Shown in pieces: positions 15,633 through 25,762 of a stretch of 64,000 nt of DNA; within the stretch, counting starts at the first letter, position 1, and each line of letters starts with the position of its first letter. The stretch spans positions 62,001 through 126,000 of the forward strand of contig NZ_JAMTCF010000002.1 in the NCBI RefSeq assembly GCF_024171695.1, written 5' to 3'. Under the pieces are notes generated by a model. It ran no database searches and was not told where the DNA came from. It was given only the letters and a program-made list of their open reading frames with translations. The DNA comes from Actinosynnema pretiosum (lineage in GTDB: Bacteria; Actinomycetota; Actinomycetes; Mycobacteriales; Pseudonocardiaceae). The position numbers and the translations under genes were made by a program.

Positions 15633-17951
15633 TCACGGTTCGCAGCGGCGGATGCCCTGCTCGGCGCGCGCGATCTCGTCGGCCCGCCCGACGCCCTCGG
15701 CCAGCACCAGCGCGTCCCGGTGGTGCTCCAGCGCGCGCGGCACGTCGCCCAGCGCGTGGTGCAGCTCCCCGAGCGCGTTGAGCACCTCGGTCTGCAGGCT
15801 CCGGTCGTTGTGCTCCACCGCCAGCGCCAGCGCCCGCTCCAGGTGCTCGCGGGCCTGCGCCCGCTGCCCGAGCCGCACGTGCAGCAGCCCCAGGTCGTTG
15901 TGCGTGAACCCGCGCAGGTTGTGGTCGTCCGCGCTCCGCGCCACGTCCAGCGCCTCCAGGTAGTGCTCCAGCGCGTGCGGGTAGTCGGCCATGCGCTGGT
16001 AGAGGCTGCCCAGGTTGTGGTGCACGGTGCCGCGCGCGAACCGGTCGCCGGTCTCCTCCGCGTAGGCCAGCACCCGCTCGTAGTGCGCCAGCGCCTCGGC
16101 GTGCCGACCGGTGCGCTCGTGGATGATGCCGATGTTGTTCAGCGCCGCGTGCTCCAGCCTGCGGTCGCCCAGCCGCCCGGCCAGCGCCGCCGCGTCCTGG
16201 TTGTAGGCGAGCGCCCGGTCGTAGTCGCCGAGCCAGCGGTGCACCGCGCCCAGGTGCCGCAGCGCGTTCGACCTGGCCTCGCCGGTGTGCGCCCGCTCCA
16301 GCGCGCGGCCGTGCACCGCCAGCGCGTCGGCGAAGTGCGCGCCCACCACGAAGTAGCGGTGCAGCGACGTGGACAGCCTGCCGGTCTGCTCGGGCGTGCC
16401 GCGCGCGGCCAGCGCGACCAGGTTGTGCCGCTCGGCGTCCAGCCACGCCAGCGCCTCCGGGTAGCCGAACCCCGACGGCGCGCCGCCACCGGCGGGCCGG
16501 TGCAGCCGCTCGTACGGCGCCACCACGTCCATCGCCGACGCCACCCGCCCGAGGAGGTGCTCGACCAGCCGCTCCAGCGCCGCGTCGACCGCTGCGGGGC
16601 CGTCGTTCGCCGCCGCGAGGTCCGCCGCGTACGCGCGCACCAGGTCGTGCGTGCGGAACCGCCCCTCCGGCGAGCGGTGCGCGAAGTGCACCCGCCCCAG
16701 CACCGCCAGCGCCCGCTCCGCCCCGGCCAGGTCGCCGCCGGTGAGCGCCGCGACGGCCGCCGCGTCCAGGTCGGGGCAGTGGCACGCGCCCAGCAGCCGC
16801 AGCGCGCGCGCCGCGTCGGCGGGCAGGTCCCGGTAGGACCAGGAGAACGTGGAGCGCAGCCCGGTGTCGTCCAGCTCCAGCGCGTCCAGCGGGCTCGACG
16901 CGGAACGCCCCAGCTCCCGCGCCAGCTCGCGCAGCGGCAGGTCCGGCTCGGTCGACGCGCGCGCCGCGACCAGGCCCAGCGCCAGCGGCAGCCCGGCGCA
17001 GGTCCGCACCACCGCGTCCACCGCCTCCGGCTCGGCAGCCACCCGCTCCGCGCCCAGGTGGCGGCCCAGCAGGTCGCGGGACGCCTCGGGCCCGAGCACG
17101 CCCACGTGCAGCGACCGCGCGCCGTGCGTGGTCACCAGTCCGGGGAGCTTGTGCCTGCTGGTCACCAGCACGGTCGCCGACGCGCCGCCGGGCACCAGCG
17201 GTTCCACCTGCGCCAGGTCGCGGGCGTTGTCCAGCACCACCAGCACCCGCAGGCCCGCCACCAGGCTGCGGTACAGCCCCACCTGCGCGCCGAGGTCGGT
17301 GGGGAACGACGGCGCGCGCACGCCCAGCGCGTCGAGGAACCCGCGCAGCGCGACCCCCGGCGCGACCGGCGCGCCACCGGGGTCGAACCCGCGCAGGTCC
17401 ACGTACAGCTGCCCGTCCGGGAAGCGGTCCAGGTTCCGGTGCGCCCAGTGCAGCGCCAGCCACGTCTTGCCGGTCCCGCCCGCGCCGCCCAGCGCCACCA
17501 CCGGCAGCGAGCCGGGGTCGGCCACCGCCGCGTCCAGCTCGGCCAGCTCGCCGGAGCGCCCGGTGAACAACCGGCCGGGCGCGGCGGGCAGCTGCCGGGG
17601 CACCGGGCGGTCGACGAGCGGGCGCTGGACCTGCCTGCGGGCCTCGTGGAGGCTCTCCGCCACCCGGAACCACGCCTCGCCCCACAGCGACTGCTCCGCG
17701 GGCGTCGCGCCCAGCGCGATCACCACCCGGTCCAGCACGTCGGCGGGCGCGAGGGTGCTGCCGGTGACGTAGGTGTGCATGGTCGACTTCGGCACGCCCA
17801 CCTGCGCGGCCAGCTCGGCCAGGCTCACCTTGGCCTTGCCGCTGCCCCGCGCGGCCCTGCCCCGCAGCAGCTCCAGCTCGCGCGAGAGGTCGGAGAGGGT
17901 GCGCACCAGGGAGGGGGAGACCCCGCCGTTCCGACGCGGTGCGCCCGTCAT
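15633..17951 (-). CDS. AfsR-like STAND regulator: HTH, NB-ARC ATPase, TPR
   Basis: 772 residues. An XRE-like HTH lies at ~43-63 (SLAELAAQVGVPKSTMHTYV). The ATPase has P-loop GGAGGTGKT (155-163), Walker B VLVVLDNA and the GLPLALGLVAARA arm motif. TPRs fill the C-terminus from about residue 540 (GDYDRALAYNQDAAALAG, ALNNIGIIHERTGRHAEALA). ATG 17951 has GGAGGT four bases upstream. Such proteins act as nucleotide-gated transcription regulators, often for secondary metabolism. It is divergent from geosmin synthase across 381 bp, which makes that gene a candidate target; this is inference. Confidence 0.85.
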   Translation of the reverse strand: MTGAPRRNGGVSPSLVRTLSDLSRELELLRGRAARGSGKAKVSLAELAAQVGVPKSTMHTYVTGSTLAPADVLDRVVIALGATPAEQSLWGEAWFRVAESLHEARRQVQRPLVDRPVPRQLPAAPGRLFTGRSGELAELDAAVADPGSLPVVALGGAGGTGKTWLALHWAHRNLDRFPDGQLYVDLRGFDPGGAPVAPGVALRGFLDALGVRAPSFPTDLGAQVGLYRSLVAGLRVLVVLDNARDLAQVEPLVPGGASATVLVTSRHKLPGLVTTHGARSLHVGVLGPEASRDLLGRHLGAERVAAEPEAVDAVVRTCAGLPLALGLVAARASTEPDLPLRELARELGRSASSPLDALELDDTGLRSTFSWSYRDLPADAARALRLLGACHCPDLDAAAVAALTGGDLAGAERALAVLGRVHFAHRSPEGRFRTHDLVRAYAADLAAANDGPAAVDAALERLVEHLLGRVASAMDVVAPYERLHRPAGGGAPSGFGYPEALAWLDAERHNLVALAARGTPEQTGRLSTSLHRYFVVGAHFADALAVHGRALERAHTGEARSNALRHLGAVHRWLGDYDRALAYNQDAAALAGRLGDRRLEHAALNNIGIIHERTGRHAEALAHYERVLAYAEETGDRFARGTVHHNLGSLYQRMADYPHALEHYLEALDVARSADDHNLRGFTHNDLGLLHVRLGQRAQAREHLERALALAVEHNDRSLQTEVLNALGELHHALGDVPRALEHHRDALVLAEGVGRADEIARAEQGIRRCEP

Positions 17952-20582
<2,631 letters not shown>

Positions 20583-20590
20583 AGCGCCGC

Positions 20591-20636
20591 GAAGGCCCCG
20601 CGCGCCGCCTCCCCCAGGGCGGTGCTCGGGGCCTTC
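20591..20636 (+). terminator. Hairpin after geosmin synthase
   Basis: GAAGGCCCCG (20591-20600) pairs exactly with CGGGGCCTTC (20627-20636), with a 26-nt GC-rich apex. It starts nine bases after the stop and also faces the convergent Nudix gene. Confidence 0.7.
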
Positions 20637-20648
20637 CGCGTCGTTGGC

Positions 20649-20684
20649 GCTCTACGTTGCCGGTGCTCTACGTTGCCGGTGCTC
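20649..20684. repeat. Short tandem repeat, 16-bp unit
   Basis: GCTCTACGTTGCCGGT occurs twice head to tail (20649-20664, 20665-20680), followed by a partial third copy (GCTC). It is between the geosmin terminator and the 3' end of the Nudix gene. Function unknown; probably replication slippage. Confidence 0.8.
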
Positions 20685-20691
20685 CGCGCCC

Positions 20692-21267
20692 TCAGCGCTC
20701 GGAGTTCCAGCCGTCCTCGCCCAGCCGGGCCGAGGCCAGCAGCAGGCCCGCCACGCTCCCCGCGTGCCGGACCTCCCCGGACAGCACCATCCCCAGCGCC
20801 CGGTCGAACGGCACCCAGCTCAGCTCCAGGTCGGCCTCCCCGCCCTCCAGGCTGGTGGCCCCGATGGACAGGCCGGTGGCCAGGAACAGGTGGTCGACGT
20901 GGTTGGTGAAGCTGTCGGCCCCGTTCACCCGTCCCAGCTCGGTCCAGCCGGTCGCGGTTATCCCGGTCTCCTCCACCAGCTCGCGCTCCGCCGCCGCGCG
21001 CGGACCGGCGTCGCGGCCCTCGATCGCCCCGGACGGCAGGCGCCACTGCCTGCTGCCGTGCGTGTAGATCCACTGGCGGGTCAGCGCGACGAGCCGGTCC
21101 CGGTCCAGCGCGACCACGCTCACCGCGCCGGGCGAGCGCACGTGGTGGTAGGTGTCGGGGACTCCGTCCGGCCGGACCACCGCGTCCTGGCGGACCTCGA
21201 ACCACGGGGTGACGCGCACGGTGCTCGTGCCCAGCGTGCGCCACTCGGGAAGTCGTCCGGGTTCCAT
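20692..21267 (-). CDS. Nudix hydrolase with an unusual Nudix box
   Basis: 191 residues. The fold is ADP-ribose pyrophosphatase-like: VRVTPWFEVRQDAVV, then VALTRQWIYTHGSRQWRLPSG. The Nudix box reads GAIEGRDAGPRAAAERELVE followed by ETG. Relative to Gx5Ex7REUxEExGU it has one extra residue and lacks the first Glu, while RELVEE is intact. The substrate is probably a nucleoside diphosphate derivative. ATG 21267 follows GGATGG. It is transcribed separately from the micro-ORF upstream because a strong hairpin intervenes. Confidence 0.82.
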   Translation of the reverse strand: MEPGRLPEWRTLGTSTVRVTPWFEVRQDAVVRPDGVPDTYHHVRSPGAVSVVALDRDRLVALTRQWIYTHGSRQWRLPSGAIEGRDAGPRAAAERELVEETGITATGWTELGRVNGADSFTNHVDHLFLATGLSIGATSLEGGEADLELSWVPFDRALGMVLSGEVRHAGSVAGLLLASARLGEDGWNSER

Positions 21268-21339
21268 GCCGCCATCCAACACGGCCCGCCGCCGGGCTCC
21301 TCCGCACCGCGCGGGCGCCCGCCCGGACCACTCGAATGC

Positions 21340-21376
21340 CCGGCCCCGCGGTCGCGTGCAGCGACCGCGGGGCCGG
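21340..21376 (-). terminator. Perfect 16-bp hairpin after the micro-ORF
   Basis: Arms 21340-21355 and 21361-21376 are exact complements with a GTGCA-type loop. It begins 24 bases past the micro-ORF stop and would end a short minus-strand transcript before the Nudix gene. Confidence 0.85.
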
Positions 21377-21400
21377 AACCGCCTCGAAGGGGGCAACGGA

Positions 21401-21448
21401 TCAGAGGGACAGCAGGGTGGACAGGACGATGATCACGTGCGGTTCCAT
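21401..21448 (-). CDS. 15-residue hydrophobic micropeptide downstream of an XRE-TPR regulator
   Basis: The frame encodes MEPHVIIVLSTLLSL and stops. ATG 21448 has a perfect GAGGAG ribosome site six bases upstream. The gene is enclosed between the hairpin ending the XRE-TPR gene (21535-21573) and its own strong terminator (21340-21376). That layout, with a palindrome just upstream, argues for a real small transcript. The peptide is hydrophobic and follows a regulator of RRNPP-like architecture (HTH plus TPR), so a signalling peptide is possible. A leader peptide or chance frame in a small RNA are alternatives. No known family was recognised. Confidence 0.5.
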   Translation of the reverse strand: MEPHVIIVLSTLLSL

Positions 21449-21479
21449 GTCGGGCTCCTCGCGGTCGTTCCGTGATTCC

Positions 21480-21503
21480 TGGTCGTCCACCGGTGGTGGA
21501 CCA
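21480..21503. promoter_or_regulatory. Palindrome upstream of the micro-ORF
   Basis: TGGTCGTCCACC followed by GGTGGTGGACCA; the half-sites match apart from one offset base per arm. It lies 32 bp upstream of the micro-ORF start, where an operator for the neighbouring XRE protein would be expected. Binding is inference. Confidence 0.45.
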
Positions 21504-21534
21504 AGAATCCGGCACCCGCAGGGCCGCTGAACAG

Positions 21535-21573
21535 GGGTTTCCCGTCCCCTGCGCGGGGGGAAACGGGAAACCC
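21535..21573 (-). terminator. Hairpin after the XRE-TPR gene
   Basis: GGGTTTCCCGT (21535-21545) and ACGGGAAACCC (21563-21573) are exact complements across 17 nt. It starts about 30 bases after the minus-strand XRE-TPR stop. It could instead be an operator, as it also lies upstream of the micro-ORF. Confidence 0.6.
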
Positions 21574-21601
21574 GCCCCGACCTGGGCGGAAGGGGGCGGG
21601 G

Positions 21602-22891
21602 TCAGTCGTCGTCGTCCTGCAGGGCGGCGGTGATCTCCACGTGCAGGTCGCGCGACGGGCGGTGGGAGTGCCTGCGCTGGACCATCCAGGCCAGGTTGCG
21701 CAGCTGGCTGCGGACGGTGGCCGAGCCGAGGGCGCGCGCCGTCTCCAGCGAGTCCAGCGCCACCTCGTGCATCCGGTCCAGGTCGCCCGCCGCCTCGTGG
21801 GCCAGCGCCAGGCGCACGCCGTACAGGGCGCGGGCGCGGCGGGCCTCGGGGGAGGCGCCCGCCAGGCCGCGCTCCAGCAGCTCGGCGGCCTCGGCGGGGC
21901 GGCCCAGGTCGTAGAGGCACCAGCCGGTGACCACCGCGTCCAGGTCGGTCACCGTGGACGAGCCGACCACCGGACCGCCGCGTGCCGGGGGGATGACCAG
22001 GCCGGTCGCGGCCGGGGTGACCAGGGCGGCCTGCACGAGCGCGCCCTCGGGCGGGGCCGCCTCCGGTAACGCGGCCTCGGCCAGCAGCACCGCCGCGCGC
22101 TCCAGCGCCGCCCGGCACCGGGCCTCCTCGCCCAGCTGCGCGTACCCCTGCGCCAGCCGGTGCTCGGCCAGCCCGCGCACCCGCGCCGTCGCGTGCGGGT
22201 CGGCCAGCGCCCGCTCGGCCAGCGCGATGGTCTGCTGCGCCGCGCCCGCGTACATGGCCAGCTCGGCCCGCCGGACCAGCGCGTACGCCGCCAACCCCGG
22301 ATCGCCCGCCAGCTCGGCCAGCGCCGCCGACTCCAGCGTCAGCGCCACCGCCTCCTCGCGCCGCCCGGCCTCCTGCGCCATCCAGCCCGCGTACTCCACG
22401 AACCGCGCCGTCATCAGCGCCACCTGGCGCCTGGTCCCCGGCTCCCCGGCGGCGGCGAGCAGGTCGCGCAGCGAGACCAGCGCCCCGTGCAGCATCGGCT
22501 GCACCAGCCGGGGCGACACGCGCTTGCCCAGGTCGCGGATGTTGTCGAACTGGAGCCGCATCCCCTGCGCGACCACCGGGTCCTCGGCCGCCGCCTCCAG
22601 CTCGCTGCGCCTCGCCCTCGGCAGCGGCGGGGCCTCCTGGCGCGGGGCGGGCACGGCCTGGCGCGGGTGGCCCACCGGCGCGGCCGGGGCCAGCCTGCTC
22701 AGCTCGCCACCGGCGGACAGCACCGCGTCCGCCTGCCTGGCCAGCTGCGGGGTCGGCGCCTTCGCCCCGGTCTCGATCTTGCTCAGGTGGCCCTTGCTGT
22801 AGTTCAGCGCCTTCGCCATCGCCTGCAGGGACAACCCGGCGGCGTTGCGGCGCCTGCGCAGTTCGATGCCGAACACCTCGTGCCGCGTCAT
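21602..22891 (-). CDS. XRE-family regulator with a TPR-like C-terminal domain
   Basis: 429 residues. The HTH is at ~8-60 (ELRRRRNAAGLSLQAMAKAL, then YSKGHLSKIETGAKAPT). A Pro-rich linker (~70-95) leads into ~300 residues of helical repeats (RLQFDNIRDLGKRVSPRL, AALAELAGDPGLAAYALVRR, LDSLETARALGSATVRSQL). This HTH-plus-TPR layout is common in actinobacterial regulators and resembles RRNPP peptide receptors of Firmicutes. It ends in an acidic QDDDD tail. ATG 22891 has GAGGAGG upstream. The micro-ORF is next on the same strand. Target and ligand are unknown. Confidence 0.85.
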   Translation of the reverse strand: MTRHEVFGIELRRRRNAAGLSLQAMAKALNYSKGHLSKIETGAKAPTPQLARQADAVLSAGGELSRLAPAAPVGHPRQAVPAPRQEAPPLPRARRSELEAAAEDPVVAQGMRLQFDNIRDLGKRVSPRLVQPMLHGALVSLRDLLAAAGEPGTRRQVALMTARFVEYAGWMAQEAGRREEAVALTLESAALAELAGDPGLAAYALVRRAELAMYAGAAQQTIALAERALADPHATARVRGLAEHRLAQGYAQLGEEARCRAALERAAVLLAEAALPEAAPPEGALVQAALVTPAATGLVIPPARGGPVVGSSTVTDLDAVVTGWCLYDLGRPAEAAELLERGLAGASPEARRARALYGVRLALAHEAAGDLDRMHEVALDSLETARALGSATVRSQLRNLAWMVQRRHSHRPSRDLHVEITAALQDDDD

Positions 22892-23047
22892 GGGGACGGC
22901 CTCCTCGCCGGGTGCGCTGGGTGGGCGCGCTGGTGGGCGCGACGTTTCCTGTTGCCCACTGTGGCGGAGAACGGCAACTCCTGTCGCCGCACATGGCGGA
23001 AGACGACCCTGGAGATCGGAAGGTCACCGAGTCGAGGAGGGGTTCCG

Positions 23048-23566
23048 ATGCGTTCCACGATCTCTTTGCTGGTCTGCATGGTCGCGCAGCTCGTCGTGGT
23101 GGTGCTGGTGGTGGTGGGGGAGCAGCCGAACGGCTTCCTGGCCGCGCTGGTGACCGCCGTGTTCGCCGAGACGCTGCCCGACCTGTGGAGCCGCGCGGCG
23201 AAGCTGCGCAAGCGGATCGCGGCCGAGCGGCGGACAGCGGTCGCCCCGCGCGGGCGCCGGACCGTCGAGCGCGAGCGGTGGGGGATGGCCGAGCGGGGCG
23301 GCGCGCGCGGCGAGCGCGACTACTGGGAGAAGGCCAAGGCGGAGAAGGCGCGCCAGGGCGAGGCCGGTAAGAGGCCGGGGCGCGCCCCCGACGGGAAGCG
23401 GGTGCGCCCCGGTCCCGGCGCGGGGCGCGGACCGGGGCGGATCAGCGGCGGCGCGAAGAAGCGGCGCGGCGCGGGGCGCGGGCCCGGTCGGAGCGGCCCG
23501 CGCCCCGGCGGCTCACACCACCCGCGCCGCCGCCACCGGGCGCTCGGTCACCGGGTACACGCCTGA
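23048..23566 (+). CDS. Small membrane protein with a long basic tail
   Basis: 172 residues. The first ~45 form one or two hydrophobic segments (ISLLVCMVAQLVVVVLVVVG, then FLAALVTAVFAETLPDLW). The rest is very rich in Arg, Lys and Gly ([19 protein letters not shown] and similar). ATG 23048 has GAGGAGGGG upstream. Divergent from the XRE-TPR gene. The last 54 bases overlap the 3' end of the convergent hydrolase gene, so the true protein could be shorter in function even if the frame is real. The tail might bind nucleic acid or membrane phosphate groups; no family recognised. Confidence 0.55.
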   Translation: MRSTISLLVCMVAQLVVVVLVVVGEQPNGFLAALVTAVFAETLPDLWSRAAKLRKRIAAERRTAVAPRGRRTVERERWGMAERGGARGERDYWEKAKAEKARQGEAGKRPGRAPDGKRVRPGPGAGRGPGRISGGAKKRRGAGRGPGRSGPRPGGSHHPRRRHRALGHRVHA

Positions 23567-24313
23567 CGACGCGGTGTTCACGCTCCACCGGTACCGGGTG
23601 AACTCGCCCGTCCGGTCCGACGCGTAGAACATCATGTGCCCGAACCCGGCGCCCTCGGTCTGGTTCGCCGCGTTGAAGATCCGGCTGTCCGGGAACGCCG
23701 CGTAGTGCCCCACGCCGTACTGGCCGTGGGGCTCCGACGTGCAGTCCACGATCTCCACCGCGTACTGCGTCTCGCCGGGGAAGTTCAGCTTCGGGCTCGG
23801 CGCCTCGTACGCGCCCCTGACCTCGCGCACCATCACGATGTGCCCGGTGTTGGTGTCCTGGTCGTTGCGGTAGTCGATCGCGACCAGGTCGCCCGGCCGC
23901 AGGTCCGCCACCCGCCGCACCCGCTCGAAGTGCGGGACGCCGCCCCGCGCGAACACCTCGCGGTAGTCGCGGGCGAACGGGCTGGCCACGCCGAAGTGCG
24001 AGGTGAAGAACCGCTGCGTCGCCCAGCGGTGCGAGCGCCGCAGCACCGCGGTCTGGAACGACGCGCACTGGCTGCGGTTCACCCAGGTCGCCGCGTCCGC
24101 CGGGTCGCCCCACCGCACCACGTTGCGCTGGCTGGGGTCCTTGTAGACGTTGTTCGCCAGCGGGCAGGTCGGCAGCGACAGGTGGCCGACCAGGTTCTCG
24201 GCCTCCAGCAGGTGCGGGGTCGGTGTCCTGGGCGGACGCGCCCGGTAGGGCTCGTCCGCGACCGGCCTCGGGGCCGTCGCGACCCCCGAGCGCGATCTGC
24301 GTGGCAAGTCCAT
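23513..24313 (-). CDS. CHAP/NlpC-P60-like cysteine hydrolase, apparently cytoplasmic
   Basis: 266 residues. The core is papain-like: NRSQCASFQTAVL (candidate nucleophile), RPGDLVAIDYRNDQ then GHIVMVREV (candidate His), and a later EIVDCTSEPHGQYG (third polar residue). This order and the PGDLVAID/GHIVMV pair fit the CHAP and NlpC/P60 fold of amidases and peptidases. No signal peptide or membrane anchor is seen; the N-terminus is Arg/Pro-rich. ATG 24313 follows GGAGG. The target may be a cell-wall peptide, a polyamine-like conjugate or another amide. It overlaps the convergent gene by 54 bp. Confidence 0.55.
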   Translation of the reverse strand: MDLPRRSRSGVATAPRPVADEPYRARPPRTPTPHLLEAENLVGHLSLPTCPLANNVYKDPSQRNVVRWGDPADAATWVNRSQCASFQTAVLRRSHRWATQRFFTSHFGVASPFARDYREVFARGGVPHFERVRRVADLRPGDLVAIDYRNDQDTNTGHIVMVREVRGAYEAPSPKLNFPGETQYAVEIVDCTSEPHGQYGVGHYAAFPDSRIFNAANQTEGAGFGHMMFYASDRTGEFTRYRWSVNTASSGVYPVTERPVAAARVV

Positions 24314-24634
24314 TCGCGTCCTCCACTTCGGGTTCGGGCCCGGACACCGTAGACGACCGTGACCGCGACCACGCCGCCAGCGCACCGGTCGGGCGCGGAC
24401 CGGACGCGCTGCCACGCGTTCGGGTGCACGACCGGGCACTCGGGTGGGGGAGTACCCGTGATCGTCCTGGACGATGCACGGGTGTCGCGGCGAACGCGCA
24501 GGTCACCGGCGCGCGGTCGCGGCGGGTTCGGGGGACGGCCCGGCGCGGCCACCCGGTCCCACGTGACGGAATGCTCACGGGTCGGGTCCTCCCGGCGCAC
24601 TAGGCTCGCCTGCCGGGAACCGAGGAGGGCGTGG
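24314..24634. other. Divergent region upstream of the methionine-salvage operon
   Basis: 321 bp. TAGGCT at 24601-24606 is a likely -10 box; the start would be near 24613, giving a short leader with GAGGAGG before ATG 24635. No SAM riboswitch fold was recognised. The rest shows no supported gene. Confidence 0.5.
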
Positions 24635-25762
24635 ATGCGGGACTGGCTGGGCGTGGCCGCCGACGTGGCCGAGGAGCTGCGGGGCGACGCCGCTGAGCGG
24701 GACCGGCGCGGGGAGGACCCCGTCGCCGAGGTCGCCGCGCTGAAGGACTCCGGGCTGCTGACCGTCGCCGACTGGGACGTCCAGCGCGCGGTCGTGCGGG
24801 TCGTCGGGGCCGCCGACGCCAACGTCGGGCACCTGCTCGGCTACCACTACCTCCAGGTGTGGCGGGGCGGGCTGTTCCTGGACCGGGACGCCGCCGCCGC
24901 GCGCTCCGCCGAGCTGCACGGGCTGAACCTGTTCTGGGCGGGCATCAGCAACCCGCTCGACGCGGCGCTGGAGCTCACCCCCGTCGACGGCGGGTACCTG
25001 CTCAACGGCCGCAAGACCTTCGCCACCGGAGCGGCCGTCGCCGACCGGCTCGTGGTCAGCGCGACCCGCGCCGACACCGGCGAGAAGCTCACCTTCACCC
25101 TCGACGCGAAGGCCGATGGCGTCGCCCGCGCGGGCGAGTGGGACAACATGGGCCAGCGGCTCACCGCCAGCGGCGGGGTCCAGCTCACCGACGTGCACGT
25201 GCCCGACGACCAGGTGCTCGGCCCGGCCGACGGGACCAGCCCCCGGCTGTCGCTGGCCGCCATCGGGTTCCAGGAGGCGCTCTCCCAGCTGCACGTGGCC
25301 ATCGCCGAGGGCGCGCTCGCCGAAGCCGCCCGGTACACCCGCGAGACCACCCGGCCCTGGTTCCTCAGCGGCGTCGACTCGGCCGCCGAGGACCCGTACA
25401 CCCTGCAGACCTACGGCGAGCTGGTCGCCGACGTCCAGGCCGCAGGCCTGCTCGCCGACCGGGCCTCCGCGCTGCTGCGCGACGCCTCCGAGGCCGGGAC
25501 CGCGCTCACCGCGGAGCAGCGCGCCGAGACCGCCGCCGCGATCTCCTCGGCCAAGGTCGTCAGCACCAGGGTCGTCAACCACACCACCGCGAAGGTGTTC
25601 GAGCTGTGCGGGGCCCGCGCCACCGCGAGCAAGTACGCCTTCGACCGGTTCTGGCGCAACGCCCGCACCATCACCCTGCACGACCCGGTCGCCTACAAGG
25701 CCCGCGAGGTCGGCGCGCACTTCCTCACCGGCCAGCACGCGCCGTTCACCGGGTACAGCTAG
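24635..25762 (+). CDS. SfnB/DszC-like acyl-CoA dehydrogenase-fold flavoprotein
   Basis: 375 residues. The fold is acyl-CoA dehydrogenase-like (NGRKTFATGAAVADRLVVSA in the middle domain, WDNMGQRLTASGGVQLTDVH, then a helical C-terminus with FELCGARATASKYAFDRFWR). Closest in look to the SfnB/DszC group, which are FMN-dependent monooxygenases of organosulfur compounds rather than dehydrogenases; the general base typical of true acyl-CoA dehydrogenases is not evident. ATG 24635 follows GAGGAGG. It leads a methionine-salvage operon directly (one-base junction with mtnA), so it may handle a methylthio or sulfonyl compound. That link is inference. Confidence 0.8.
   Translation: MRDWLGVAADVAEELRGDAAERDRRGEDPVAEVAALKDSGLLTVADWDVQRAVVRVVGAADANVGHLLGYHYLQVWRGGLFLDRDAAAARSAELHGLNLFWAGISNPLDAALELTPVDGGYLLNGRKTFATGAAVADRLVVSATRADTGEKLTFTLDAKADGVARAGEWDNMGQRLTASGGVQLTDVHVPDDQVLGPADGTSPRLSLAAIGFQEALSQLHVAIAEGALAEAARYTRETTRPWFLSGVDSAAEDPYTLQTYGELVADVQAAGLLADRASALLRDASEAGTALTAEQRAETAAAISSAKVVSTRVVNHTTAKVFELCGARATASKYAFDRFWRNARTITLHDPVAYKAREVGAHFLTGQHAPFTGYS

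Noticed and set aside
24314-24634. SAM riboswitch before the methionine-salvage operon
   Set aside because: No recognisable SAM-I or SAM-II core sequences; predicted leader is only about 22 nt.
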